Shown: positions 22,717 to 36,003 of the stretch, piece by piece
Position numbering within the stretch: position 1 is the stretch's first letter
Layout: each line of letters starts with the position of its first letter
Source of the DNA: Cladobotryum mycophilum
Taxonomy: Eukaryota > Ascomycota > Sordariomycetes > Hypocreales > Hypocreaceae
DNA: 64,000 bases
Assembly: GCA_036429605.1 (NCBI GenBank)
Contig: CM071591.1
Location: forward strand, 5,332,001 to 5,396,000
Direction: 5' to 3'
Position numbers and translations under genes: made by a program
The notes under the pieces: generated by a model
What the model was told of the DNA's origin: nothing
The model's input: only the letters and a program-made list of their open reading frames with translations
Databases searched by the model: none

Positions 22717-24850
22717 GGGGCGAGGCAGTGCTCGAATTGGTGAAGCATTGGGGGAGTTTTTTTTGACTTGGGTGCGACAGGTCAGATTTAATATGGTTAT
22801 CGGGAAATCTGATGGGGGCCGATTTGGGCGTTGGTGAAACTCAAAGCGAAGGATACAAAAACGCCGTTTAACACATCTTGCATTGAGATTCAGGGACTAT
22901 CCAGGGAAACAAGGACAGGAGGTTGGGACTGCAGGAACATCTTTGTTGGGGGGTCTCGGAATCATTCTTTCAAAATACTACCATCGTTGCGTCATATCGC
23001 TTACAACATTCTGGACCTTTTCACCCTCCCCCTTCAATCTATCGGAAATATTCGGACGCGGTTCACGGAGAAACTGTGGCTTTTGAGGCAGACGAATTAT
23101 ACTACAGACAGGGTCCAATGAACCCGAAAAAGCCTTTACCGAGAGGAACGATGCAAGGGGTGGTCGAGCTCTCATACCCTGGTCAACTTTTCTTTTAATA
23201 TTTCTTTATTCTCTTTTTGTGTTTTTTTCCCTAATGAGCATGGACGTTTGGCATCTTCCGAGGAGGTGTTTTTGATGAAAGACAGTCGCTTGTTGAGGGC
23301 GCATGGATCAGCGTGTGGTGCTGGGTAGGGGTGCCCCCCATCGGAATGAACAGGGGCAAGGGTTTTTAACATTATCTTTGTTTTGGGAGATTTGTAGTAG
23401 AAAGGGCGGCGGAGTCACGAATGGAAGATGAGAGCGATTGTATGTATGATAAAGAGAAAGAAAGAAAAAAGAAGTTTGGACCAGGAGGCGGCGGTGCGTG
23501 GATTAGAAACGTGAGGTGTTTCGGAAAGAGGAGATGGTGAGGGAGTCTAAGCGCAGTCGTTGAAAGTTAATCAAAAACAACATTCCTTTGATGTTTTAGA
23601 AGAACGTGTCTGTGTGTGTCTGTGTGTCTGCATGTATGTATGTATGTCTATATGTCTATATGTCTTGTCTGTTTTACGGAGTTTTGTCTCGTTTACTCGG
23701 GAAGAAGCACGTGGGAGTGAGAGGAAGAAGAAAAGTTCCTTTGGTCGAGTCATGGTGTTGTTATTTTTTGGAGCATCACTCTGCCCGCAATTTTGATGCG
23801 GCACGGCAATTGAAACCCACTTGTCATCGCTGATCAAGGCCAATGCCGCATCGTCAAGTAAGGTATTATCTTTGTTGCTTAAAATGTTACGCCAGGCAGG
23901 GCAGGCCAAGGGGGAGGGGAGGCATATGGTGAAATCTTCCGAGCTGATGATGATAACAACTGCTGCCTACCGATGATGATGATGATGATGGATGATGAGG
24001 AATGATGGCCGCATCTTAGTAGGGAGTTACATTTGCATGTAAGAAACGTGAGATGAAAACGAGGCGATGATACGGCAACACGAGAGAAATGGGGGGCATA
24101 TTATTATCAGATTTTTGGAAGGGGGGTTGGGGGACGGCAACCCGGTCCGGGCGGGAAGTGGAACTATAACAATATACATACTATTACCATACATACAAGT
24201 ACTAGACATTACAAAGAACGGAGAAATCTATAATGGAAGATGGAAGATTTGAGATTTTTCAGTCTGGGTTCCATGGAAACCACCCCCATGCATATATGTG
24301 TGTGTGTGTGCTGGTTGGTTAGTTGGTTGGTTGGTCTGACAAGCAAGTAATCAATGGTTCGAGATTGACATTTGAGATTTGGAGAACAAAACAAAAGAAG
24401 GGCGTAATCTCAAAGGGCTAGGGAGATGAGATGGGAGATGAGATGGGAGATGAGAGTCATCGAGTAAGGCAACAGGCCATACAATGATTCCGGGAACCGA
24501 AACGTAACACTAGAGCCAGGTACTGCCACGAGCCATCACTACCTCCCTTCCCAAACTTAATAAGGAAAAAGAAAGAAAGAAAGGGAAAATCATCACACAC
24601 AAAAAGGGATTCATTGTTTTCTAGCCAGTTTCGTTCCTGTTTCGAGGGAGGGGGTGATGCAAAGGGAAAGAGAAAGGGAAAGGGAAGGGGGTGTGTGAAT
24701 CACGTGTTCGAAAAGGGATGCTCGTCAGTGATGGGTTAGTTACCGGGGAGGAGGGGGATTGCGATGTTCGGAAATGTTGATGCCGCCATGTGCTGAATCT
24801 CTCTTCTCCGTACGCGAACGGAAGCGAGGAAGGGAGTAAAAGTGAGTGAG

Positions 24851-24875
24851 GCAAGGCAAGGCAAGGCAAGGCAAG
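24851..24875. repeat. (GCAAG)5 tandem repeat
   Basis: Five perfect GCAAG units in the gene desert. Confidence 0.85.
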
Positions 24876-25385
24876 GGAGAGAGAGTAAAAAAAAAGTGAG
24901 GCGTTTGAGTCAAGGGAACTTTCGAGTCAGATGGGAACGACATGTTTGCATGACGAATGTCATGGGTTAGGAAGGTAATAAAGAGGAAGAGGTCCGAAGA
25001 AATACATAAGAAAAAAGAAAACAGGTATATTTACTTGCCTTGTACGGTTCAATTAAAAGAGCTGTAGGGATGGTTTTCTGGGGTTTGCTTGAACCAAGCC
25101 CCCCGGGTCTCGAACCGGTTGCAGCTTGTTACTGCTGCTCTCCCTCCCCTTCCACCCCCACTCCACTTCCATTCCACTGATGAGGGCCAAAGGGTCTTAA
25201 TCCGATACGCTTACGGCATGCTTCGTCAGGGGGTTGGTTGATTGGTCTTTTTGGGGGGCAAAGCACACAGCAAGGCAAGGGATGATGCTGATGATGGGGG
25301 CCCATCGAGGGGGAAAGACGAGTCACAGGAAAGATACCGGTTGGTCTTTTTCTGTCCCTTGGTAGCCGCACTGGGTTGGGGCTGT

Positions 25386-25389
<4 letters not shown>

Positions 25390-25429
<40 letters not shown>

Positions 25430-25430
25430 A
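25390..25430. repeat. (GA)n followed by a G run
   Basis: About fifteen GA units run directly into a run of about ten G, an all-purine tract on the plus strand. Confidence 0.9.
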
Positions 25431-28400
25431 GGGAGAAAAAGGGCTTGTCCAGCCGCAAGGAACAAGGAACTGGGAAAAGCTGGAACTGGACCCTTGATGG
25501 GGAAGGGGAGGGAGTCGGGGAACGGGAGAACTCTTCAAGGTTCACATGTGGACAAAGATGGATGGTGGTGGTGGTGGTAGTATTATACTAATAATACACG
25601 CTCGGTACAAATAGTATGATGCATGGCGTATGTACTACCATGTCACGCGTTGTCGAAATGGGTTTCTTCAACGATCAGGGTAGGAATAAAATACTGGATT
25701 TAAAAAAAGATTTGTTTATCGTCTTTTTTCTCTTCTTCCCCAATGAAACCACCTACTCTTTTGTGGTTCACTCTATTTGATGCTACGCAATCTTTAGCGG
25801 ATTTCCTGGTTCTGGTTCTTGTTTTATTATTGGGGGGACACGTCTAAGTAAAAGAGTGAAAAGCAATGGAATTGGATGGGGGCCAGAGGGGGTGAAGAGA
25901 GAAGATATGGGAGGGGAGGGCACGGGATGGATTGAGGCTAGTCAGGAACGAGCATGCGTCTCGGTTGCGCGAGACAGAAAGGCAAGACAAATGACAAGGG
26001 TTTTTGGGGGATGGGGATGGGGATGGGTTCGTTGAAGAGAGAAAGAGACTGTACTATACATACTGTATGTGTGCTGTTGTGTAAAGAGGCAAAGGGGTCA
26101 CAAGACACAGGGTAGGGCAGGGTAGGCACATGTAAACAAATGACATGTGTGCTCAGGTTCATGCAGCGCACAAAGTATGATATACAGTTTAAGCAGAAGT
26201 TTGCATAGCCGATGATCACAAGAGTATAGAGTGCGTACTCTGTACGGATACCCGAGTTACCTTATCCAATGCCTTGGCGCTTTCTTTTCCCCAAATAAAC
26301 ATCCATGACCTTGTCTCTTCCCCCTGGCGTGTTGTGTGTGTGTGTGTAGTATGCAAGGTCATCCAGCTGCACAAGGGGGGAGGGTTATGTTATGTGCTAT
26401 GTGTTGTGGGTTGTGGGTTATTATCAACCAACCATGTCCTAGCAGGATGAAGTGTTTATTAGTAGTATTATTGTTATTACTTGTATTACTAAAATACTTA
26501 TCCCGGGAGTAGGATCAAGTTTGTATTTTTGTATTTTTGTATTGGATAAATGAGAGATGACGCGACGGGGGGCCGTGTAAGGAAGCGAAATATGGCATTT
26601 TTTGTATGGAGGACATGGAAATTGAGACGGCCAGTTTGGGGAGGTCACTGTGAGAGTTTGTCGTACAAACTTGTACTCTTCTGTATACAAGAGAGGGCAG
26701 CTTTTATTTACAAGTAAATTGAATGATTGAGAGTGGCATGGTCCCTTTTCTATTCGTTGGATCTGACTTTTGTTGACTCACCACTCGCCAACATGCATTT
26801 CTTTCTTTCTTTTTTGCTCATGTATGCATGAATTGCATGAAAGGTGGGCGATGGGATCCCCTAAATTGGTCAAGTCTGAGTCTGGGTGTAGGTGCCTGGA
26901 TGTCTGTTCTGGCCCCATGCGCCACTACGGATAATGGGTATATTATGAGATCGTGTTCCATGGCGTCCAAGCAGCTGTTGCGTCGGGCGTATGAGTTTCC
27001 CCTGCGTAGCGAGGAGAAAAGGGAATGTGATGCATATAGTACCTGGTGTGTGTTTGCACGTGCATGTTGCATGTGCATATGGGTTGGAGTAATACCCCGT
27101 CTGTCCCGATGAAATATCGTAGTTGATGATCGGGGCATTTAGTTTATAGCAGGGTATCATTATCATGGTAAAAGTCCAGTTGTTTCTAGGTTAGTGAATA
27201 AAAGGAAAAATAAATAAAAATCCAGGGCAAGAGAGCGTGCCAAGGAAACCCAGAGACAAAGAAAGATGAACAGATCAGCAGCATTGAGAGAGAGAGACCC
27301 AGCTTTAGCCCCCATCGATGACGATGGCGATGCAGATGCAGCGGCCTCGGCATAACTGATGGAGAATATCGATCTGCAGGAGGATCCCTCTTGGTTTGTT
27401 TCTCCATCCCCCATCCCCCATCACAACAAAACATTAGAGAGATGGGGATCGTCCGCCGTCAAAGTTGGGTAAGGTCAGTTCCTGTTTATCGGGTGGATTT
27501 TTCATGTCATGTTGATGTCAAGGGCTCCTCCTTCGCGCGCACGTCAGTCAGTCAGGATAAGCAGCCGCCTGTGAGGGCATCAATCTCATTGGACGTGGAC
27601 GCTCTCTATCATAACCGAACCGTTTTCGAAACGCTGAGCGTGTGGGAAAGCAGAATGATGGGTGGGCGTCATGCATGTGAACAGGAACGGGGGTTGCATC
27701 CAGCCCATCCTTTTGGACGGGGGATATCCCTAGCAGCAGCAGCACGGAGTTGTGCAGTAATAAAACAAAACAAAAACTCTTATTAAGTACATACATACGC
27801 ATTAGTATATATTTTGTGCTATTATGAACTTGAACCGAATCGGGCATGGTGATTGATTGGGGAGAGGCAAAATGTTTCAGGTGATGATATCAGTGCATGA
27901 TGATATATTTTGTATCAGAGAAAGTGCATGCATGCAGCAATCATGCATGAAGGGATATGTATGTTTTGTCTCTACCTCTTGTATGGGAAATGCTTTGCAG
28001 ACAGAAAACCAAGCCAAGCCAAGTCGAGGGAGGGGAGGGGGAGGGAGATGAAAAGATCCAAATGCAATGCGTGTCTTAACGTTTAAAACGGTCCGTTTGT
28101 TTTGAGTGACCAAGACCCCCCTGGCACTGAGGGCGTGTGAAATGCGAAGAGGGGAAATGCAAGGGGGGAGGAGACGAAGAAGAATAGGAAAAAGAAGGAT
28201 GAGTCGAATTGAATTGAAGATGACAAAAAGGAAAAAAAGGAAAAAGAAGAGAAGATGAGAGAAACAAAAAGGAAATAATAATAACAACAATAACAATAAT
28301 AATTCCATCAAAGATTCCATGCAAGGGCAGACTACAAGTAATTAGAAAAGCGAATTGCCCTTGTCATGGCTTTTTAGATCTCTCCCTTCTTCTTCCCTCA

Positions 28401-28801
28401 CTAAGAAGAACCAACCTCGTGATAATGCTAGGCAGTAGAGAGTACAGACAGAAACAAAGAAAAGAAAAGAAAAAGGGGTGATCCAATGAGGTTGTCACAT
28501 TCACGTACTCCGTATCGAACTCCGTACTTCTTTGAGTAGGATCCATAGGCGAGTACAGAGTACATACCATACAAGAACAAGTTATTAATCGTACGATGAA
28601 AAAGTAACCCAAGAAGAAGAAAAAAGAGGTAGCGGAATGAACGAGACCGTTTAAAATTATAACTGATATCAAGACTCGACGCATTGACAAAAGACAAGCA
28701 AGGCGCAAGAACAGGATCCAATAGATGCCCTACAAGTTACCTGTAATTGGATGGATTGGATGGATTTCCTTTCCATGCTTTTAGGTAACCCTGCTGAATT
28801 G

Positions 28802-28835
28802 TTTATTTTATTTTATTTTATTTTATTTTATTTTA
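28802..28835. repeat. (TTTTA)n pentanucleotide repeat
   Basis: Six to seven TTTTA units, close to the point where the purine/pyrimidine skew of the desert reverses. Confidence 0.9.
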
Positions 28836-31624
28836 CAGCGTGGGTGGGAAATGGGAAATGGGTCCTGAAGCTGAAAGTAGCACCAAAGTCCAGAACACTG
28901 ACGATGCTACCTCAAGGTACCTTTTCGACACCTGCCTCCCCCTCCCCTCCCCAGAATTGCTTTACCATGGATGTAATGAGAGCGAGCAGGATAAATGTAT
29001 AGCACTTCGTATCTGTGACAATGAGTATTAATTTTGGGTACATGGCGAGAAGTGATGGAGCCAGTGCTAGGGGTGGTACCGACTTAGCAAAGCCAAGGAA
29101 TTGTGTTTGTACCTGCTACCTACCATGAGAATTAATGCACCTGCAGTTCAGTGAATGAAAATTTCTCACCACCACAAACCTGCACAAGGTGCAGCAATCA
29201 CTATCACCACCTGCACTTCCACCTCCCACCTCCCACCTCCCACCTCCACATACCTTATTACGTATCCATCCATCAGCATCTCCAGCTTCAGTCAGCTTGA
29301 CAAATTCCCCAACGGTCGAACCAAAGAAAACCCCATTTCACCCGCCCGTCCGCCAGCCGTTTTTATTTCGCCGCCGCCGCCGTTTTTTTTTTGTTCGTTT
29401 GTTTGTGCGTGTGTGTGTGCTCTTGCATGGTTCGAGCCGCTGCCCGGGCATGACGCGCGCACACGCGGCGCGCCGATGAGACTGGGGCCCCCTCTAAATG
29501 GAATTGCATTTGACCTGGATTGCATCGGAAGGGAATGGTTGGCTCGCCATGTGTCAGGGATTTGCCATATGGCTCTCACGCACTTGCAGCCTCTTGCCCC
29601 CCAACCAGGGGGTGTGGATGGTGGATGGTGGATGGTGGGTGGTCTTGTCTCCTCTTCTTGTTCAAAGGTCTCATCAAGGGCAGAAACTACTTGCAGGATC
29701 CCTGTCCGACACACGCTCGCTCATCACTACCCATTACCATTACTATCCCTGGACCCTGGTTTCTTCTCTCCCCCATCACATCACACCACACACCCCCGGC
29801 TCCGACCTTTTGAGCCAGTCAGGTTGCATCTGCAGATTGTTCAGCAACACTCTAGTTCCACAAGCCAGGCAAGCCCGCACCCGCTTCTGCGAACCCCGTT
29901 TGGGCTACTGCCCGGCGTTTCCCCTTCATCAATTAACGGTGCTGAAGACGTGCATTAACAAAAGAGAAGAAGAAGAGTCGCTGCGAGACACAGTCCGTCA
30001 CTTGGGAGAGGGAGGAGAAGAACAGAAGCAAGCAAGGGAAAAAAAAATAAAAGAAAAAAAAATAAAGGCGACCTACACTTTTCCTCCTCCTCCCTCCTTT
30101 TTAGCCTCTGGAGGGATTCATTCATTCCTTCATTCATTATTACAAAGTAGGTATTTCCCAATCAATGTGACAGTGCACTGCAACGTCTTCTGCCTAATAA
30201 CTATTTCATCCAGTGCTAATGCTATTCGTTGCATCAGCCAGCAAAAAAGCCAAGCAGAGCCGGGTGCCAGTCCAATCATCAACAAAATCTTCTCTTCTTC
30301 CTCCGCATCCCGTCCGTCACTCCCGTCTTACCTACAGAGGTAATCCGTACGACTCGAGCCAATTCATCAACGGAAAGAAAAAAAAGTCCTCATAGCAATG
30401 GCATTGGCTACCTAGTCTCCCGTATCTAGAAATATCACATATGTACGAGGTATGTATATGTCATACACACAATTACTTCCCTCTCCCTCTCCACGTCTTC
30501 TTACTCCCTCATCTTCTGCAAGGTTGAGCCCGGCTCGATTTGTACGAGGAGGCAGCAACCACAAGGTTAATTGGACTTTAATTCATCATCTCATCCTCCA
30601 TCCACCCACCCATCCACCCACCCACCAACCAACCCGACCCTACCCTTTGGCCCCGGCGCACTAGCACAAGCACTCTAAGCACAGCCAAAACAACAACTGT
30701 TTCTGCTAATAGACCTAATATCGTTATTTTTGTAACCTGCCCTTCCCTTCCCTTCCCTTGCCTTGGCTTGCCTTCCCTTCGCTTCCCACCCCCAGCCAGC
30801 CCCCGAGGCCCGCGGGGAGGGGGGAGAATGGCACCTAAATTGCTCAAGGCCAACCAGGACAGGAGTAGTACCGATGCTACTTGTGCCTGCACCAAGGCTG
30901 CAATCTGTAACGAGGTACCTGCCAGGACATGCCTGTCTAGGTTGTCTTGTCTTGTCTCGTCTCGTCTTGTCCCGTCGTCCCATTGTTGCGAGCTTAGAGT
31001 ACCTTATTACCTCCAAGCACAAGCACAAGCACAAGCACACAGACAGACAGAAGAAGAAGAAGAAGCACCTCCAGCTTCTTCGACGTCTCTTTTCCCTCTT
31101 CTCCCCCCTGCTCTTGCTCCGTAATACCTCCGTTTATACATACAATCGATCCATACTCTCCGTACATCCATCTTCTCTACAACAACCGGCCTACAGAGCT
31201 TTAGCTTGCTCCTCTTACTTGGTCTAACCTTGGATACAGGTTTTTGCTAGCCTCGACCTCTTCAAACAACCACCACTCTACCTGTTACTGTTAACCAACC
31301 ACCCCCCTCGTCTTGGTTCCTCTCGCCCACTTCCTACTACCTCATGCTTCTCAAACTGGGTTCTGCTTGTCTCCGCCGCCGCCACACACCCTCAGAGAGC
31401 TCAGCCTAGCTGGGCCTGACTGGCTAATCGCACGCTCTCTCTTCGCCCTTCTTCAACTCCCGCTCTCCCTCCCTTCTTTTGATCCCTTCCCTTCCTCTTC
31501 TCTTTTTTCCTTTGGCTCGCCGTCGTGCGTTTGTCGTGCGCGTCCGTCATCACTAGTCTATCGTCGAAAAAAAGAACCACCCAACAATTACGCTCGTTAA
31601 TATTCGTTACCCTCATGTGAGGTC

Positions 31625-33317
31625 ATGCCAATGGACCAGAATCATCAGAGTCAACAGCTGCAGCAGCTGGCGCAGTCTCAGCAGTCGCAACATCACCACC
31701 ACCACCACCACCATCGGCACCATCAATCGCAGTCTCAGCTATCGCCGCATCAGTTACTCCAACTGCACCAGCAACAGCAGCAACTCGATTCAACACCACA
31801 AGATGTCTTAGCTGAGGCCAGAAAGAACTTGCAAGTCATCCTTGATTCCGGCGTGTCCAAGGATCTCCTCCATCAATGGGTCGACAACGACCTCTCGCTA
31901 CAACTTTCTTTTCCAGGCCAACAGCAGCAGCCGCTCGCTCAATCACTTGCTCCAGCCGTATCACCCACATCCTCGGTCGCTTCTACGCCAATACAATCGC
32001 CATTACTTACTCATCCCGCATCGCATTCTCAAACTCACCTACAGTCGCCGTCTCACTCGCAGATATCCACACTTTCGTCTCCCCTCCAGCAACCACTTCC
32101 AACGCCAGCACAGGTCGCTCTATCCCCAGTGCCAACCATCACACATGCTTCCCCCGTTCCGTCCATGTCGGGGACATCGACGACAACGACATCGCCCACT
32201 GCCATCTCCAGCGGTTCGACAATCGCCAGCTCCACAACGGAAGCCTCGCCTGCTACAGCGACCACTCCCACAATCGTAATCAAGTCCGAACCGTCATTTG
32301 ATGATGTATCCGGGACATGGGCGACGTCTCTTCCTCAGGCTTCGACCTCGGTCACTGTCACTTCGCCTCACGACCAGTCTTTCCACGGCGCCGCAGATGC
32401 CGACTCTTCCGTCTTTATCCCACCACCGATGCCCTTCCTCAACCATCGTCCCAGGATATCGGTGTCTTCAACCAGCTCCGGATCTTCCGGTCATGCTTCC
32501 CTTTGGTCCGTCAATTCTGCGCACTCATCCATGTCATGGCAATCCACGTCGTCATCCCGGTCCATGGCACCGTTGCCGATGCCGCCTCCGATGACGTCGA
32601 CACCTGCTGCACCCCTCATGAACAACCCCCAGTCAGCTGCCGCTGCCAATAAGCAAAACATCTACTGGTGCACGTCTTGCGAGACGAGTTTCAAGCGGAA
32701 ATACGATTGGAAGCGCCACGAGGACGAATTTCACGAGCGTTGGAGGAAGTATCCCTGCCCGGAGCCGGGCTGCAACCGTAGCTTCTGGGGCTCCAATTCC
32801 TTTAATCAACACCACAAGCAATGCCACGGCTGCAAGACGTGCCCCCACGCCGAAAAGGTCGTCAAGTTCCTCCGTAAACGTAAATACTGGGCCTGCGGAT
32901 TTTGCTCCGCTTTGCATCCTGCGCGTGAGCGTCACGTCGAGCACGTCGCTCGTCATTTTGAATCCGGCTTGACCAAGAGCGATTGGATGCACTCCAGAGT
33001 CATATACGGACTTCTCCACCAGCCTCACATCCACAATTCCTGGGAAGCCCTTGTCACTGGCAAGCATGGTGAGTTGGCCGCTCGTCGACCTCAATTCAGC
33101 TGGCATCCAAGCAAAACGGGTCGTGCACAAGGCTTCCTCGAAAAGGAGAATATGGGTCAGCTCCAGGATCTGCTCGAATTCTTTTCCGGTGATGACGGCG
33201 AGGCGCAATGGATCGTTAATCTGGCCTACGAATCGGCCGATATTGTATTCACAACGCCACCGCCTGTCCAGGCACAGCAGTTTGCGGCAAACCCCATGGG
33301 TCCTCCCCAACCTTTCT

Positions 33318-33349
<32 letters not shown>

Positions 33350-33820
33350 GACCATCGCATGTCTTATTCCTCAATGCCTGTGCCATCGCAGGCGCAGCAA
33401 CAAGGCATGCTAGCTTCTCCAGTCTCCAACACTCCAAGCCCCTTCAACTCATCGCCGTACCGAAACCATATTTTTGTCCCGTCTCAAGGATTTCCTTCGG
33501 TGCAGCAACCGTCACCTGATTCAGCCACTCACTCACCCCTGGCGACGACGCACTCACCCATGGTCCCATCTCAGGCGCATCTTGAGAAGCGAGAATTACC
33601 ACCAATTCCGCAACAAGGAAACAGTTCCGTCATGGGAAATGGTATGATGGACTTTGAATACTCTCCCGCGCCCGTCATTTATGAAGATTGGGAGAGTCTT
33701 AGCAATGCAACGCTCGTGGATACATCGCAGCTGCAGCACCAACAGCCGCCATCTAACCAGGGGTCACAAGCCGATTGGGGAATCCCTCAATACTTCAACG
33801 ACCCACGTGTAACCTCATGA
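31625..33820 (+). CDS. C2H2 zinc-finger transcription factor, Gln/His/Ser-rich
   Basis: Single exon, 731 residues. The N-terminus is glutamine-rich with an eight-His run, followed by about 250 residues rich in Ser, Thr and Pro. A divergent C2H2 region lies at about 346-446: a first finger starting YWCTSCETSFKRKYDWKRHEDEFH, a second in YPCPEPGCNRSFWGSNSFNQHHKQCH, and a third in CGFCSALHPARERHVEHVARH. A conserved block after the fingers (SDWMHSRVIYGLLHQP...WHPSKTGRAQGFLEKENMGQLQDLLEFF) is typical of one fungal C2H2 family. The C-terminus is again Gln/Pro/Ser-rich with a CAG-coded run of about nine Gln. Likely a nuclear regulator; targets unknown. The very long upstream region suggests complex control. 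Confidence 0.92.
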
Positions 33821-36003
33821 AGAAGACTTGCTCTCATTTTTGTTCTTTTTCTTTTTCACAACCGGCAATGCAACCATGCAACACGACGTCGCACTGAAGC
33901 TTTCATTCATGCCTTTGTTTTCATCTCATATCGATCTATACTTGTATTATTTGATATTTCAGCGCGGCCTAACGAACCTTTTTTTGATGGGCCGATCAAG
34001 CATTCCTGGCGAGAACCACACCTTGTCGTCCCTTTTAAGTACATAATGATAATACCCCCTCTCTGCCCAACGACAGGCGAGTTTCTTATACTGGTTGTCG
34101 TATTACCCACCCCCAGTTGCCAACATGCTCAGATGCACGATCTGAGATATTGACTGGCCACACACACCCCCATTTTCCTTTCATCTTTGTCTTGCGGAAC
34201 ATGTTTTATCTTTTATTTTTGAACAAAAGGAGTTGGCGGTAATTGCGTTGGTTCAAACATTTCTCATCGGAATGGCACAACTAAAAACTGGATGAGGATG
34301 AAGGAAAGATATGCGGTTTTTATACACTCTTTATAATCTCGTGTTTTTTTCTCTTTTCTTTCTTTATTTTACTCCCTCTCTCTGGCAGTCATGTATATGA
34401 GATGGAAAACAAACGGGATATTTTTGGGCGAGAGATCAAGCGCTAAGAAGGCACATTGTAGGAATAGGGAAGCAGAATTGGAAATAGAGCCCCCCCCGCC
34501 CCGCCCCTTGGGAAGATGGGATGTGATGAATTATTGTCATTGCGTTTATTTTACTTTTTGCGCTGCGTTGTTTGTGAAGTTTTGGTCATTGGTTCTCCTT
34601 TCTCTCTCTTTTTTTCTTTCTTTTTTCTTTTTTCCTCTTCCTTTTTTTGCAGACTTAAGATTGATGAAGGCATGGCAGATCAAAGGAAGGCGCTCAATTG
34701 TGTTTTTCAAGTTTATGAAGAGCAATGGAAGGTGGGCATTCCGTTGTTTCATGAGATATGCCATGTACAACATGTATATGTATTGTTTCAAAAGAAGAAC
34801 ATGTTTATTCTTTTCATTTGCCTTTTTGAACGTGGGATGTCATGTCATTGTGTGTCATTGTGTCATTGTATGTCGTGATGACAAAGAACTTGGCAGCTTG
34901 TCATGGTGGTAAACGGGTATCGGTGGTGCAGACGGGATTGGTATGGCATGGTTTGCTTGCTGGAGTGTCTGTAAATGGATATGATTGTTGTCGTCGTAGT
35001 AGGTATTGGTTTTGGCCGCTGGAGATGTGAGATGAGGGAGGTGGACTGCGATATGAGTTGCTCGCCAAAAAGGGGGGGGGTAATGAACTGCTTGAAAATT
35101 GGTTGAAGCGACAAAAAGGGAGTGTGTATGGTAAGTGATGTTGGGATGTATTTTTTTTGGCGAAAACAAGGTTTTGGGGACAAGACTGGAAGGTAATGAG
35201 CCTCTTTTTCTGGCCATTGCCGTGGCTTTGAGAGACCTCGACTTTCTTACGTTGAGGCGCGTCATGGATGATGTAGTGAAGGCCTATGGAGATTACAGTG
35301 AAACCGAGAATTTCATTGTGCTGGATTTCGACCAGTGATTAAACGAAGCAGTTCCTGAATTGGCTACATGGTAGAGAGTCCGTGATGATTGGATAAAGGC
35401 TCTGGTTTTAGAAAGGGATGTGGCATTGAAGTGTGTATCCTGGTCTCTTTCTCTCTCTCTCTCTTTCTCTTTGTCTATCACAGTACAATTGATAAGGCTT
35501 CAACACCTCCTACCTCCCACCCCCTTCTTCTTTTCTCTCTCTTTTCTTTTCTCTCTGTCTTTTCTTCTTTTCTTCCTCTTCTTCCTCTTCTTCCTCTCCT
35601 TTCTTTCTTCTTCTTCTTTCTTTCTTCTTCTCAGTGGCTAAATCGAGAGAAGAGGAACGTCAATCAAGGGCTTTGTTTGTTGGCTTGCAGCTCAATGGGT
35701 GTTATTTCGAGTGAGCTATTCACGTTCAGTCCTTCGTTGCTGATATGCGTTGCTGCGAGAAGTTTCGACAAGTTTGTCGTGGGCAGATCTTGTAGTATAT
35801 AAGTAACTCTCCTCTTCTCGCCCCTCTAAACCATTTTGAAATCAAAACTCTACTCAAGCTCTTCACTAAACGTCTTTTGCCATTTCCCACATTACACATC
35901 CAACCTCTACATCAAGCAAAAATACCATCGTTCAACAGCCAACAGTGTATCCAACACCCTTGTATCCCGCTTCCCCACTCGTACATAAACAACATCCTTC
36001 ATT
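33821..36003. other. Intergenic; promoter of the 36-kb gene at its right end
   Basis: 2.2 kb with T-rich and CTT-rich tracts (notably 35440-35640) and no credible gene. A TATATAAG at 35796-35803 lies about 200 bp before the next start codon. Confidence 0.6.
35796..35803 (+). promoter_or_regulatory. TATA-like element
   Basis: TATATAAG followed by a CT-rich stretch and then an ATG at 36004; spacing fits a core promoter with a 5' leader of about 170 bp. Confidence 0.5.

Larger units (their letters stand above)
22717..31624. other. 8.9-kb gene desert with microsatellites and strand-asymmetric composition
   Basis: No frame in this stretch looks like a real protein: all are short or made of low-complexity residues. 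From about 23 to 28.7 kb the plus strand is purine-rich (GA and GGA tracts); from about 29.1 kb to the start of the C2H2 gene it is pyrimidine-rich (CT, CCA and TTCCC tracts). The right part looks like a long leader and promoter of the C2H2 gene. The left part has the composition of a leader read on the minus strand, yet no minus-strand gene follows it. Tandem repeats include (GA)n, (TTTTA)n, (GGCAA)n, (GATG)n and (AAGCAC)n. No tRNA was found. Confidence 0.6.

Noticed and set aside
25095..25125. tRNA T-arm-like sequence on the minus strand (GGTTCGAGACC)
   Set aside because: The stem has a mismatch and there is no acceptor or anticodon arm at the right distance.
25129..25545. 138-codon minus-strand frame
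   Set aside because: It translates a (GA)n tract as alternating Leu and Ser plus other low-complexity sequence; no start context or homology.
29155..29958. 267-codon plus-strand frame in the gene desert
   Set aside because: Pro/Ser/Thr/His-rich translation of a CT/CCA-rich tract; overlapping frames are equally long and equally low in complexity.
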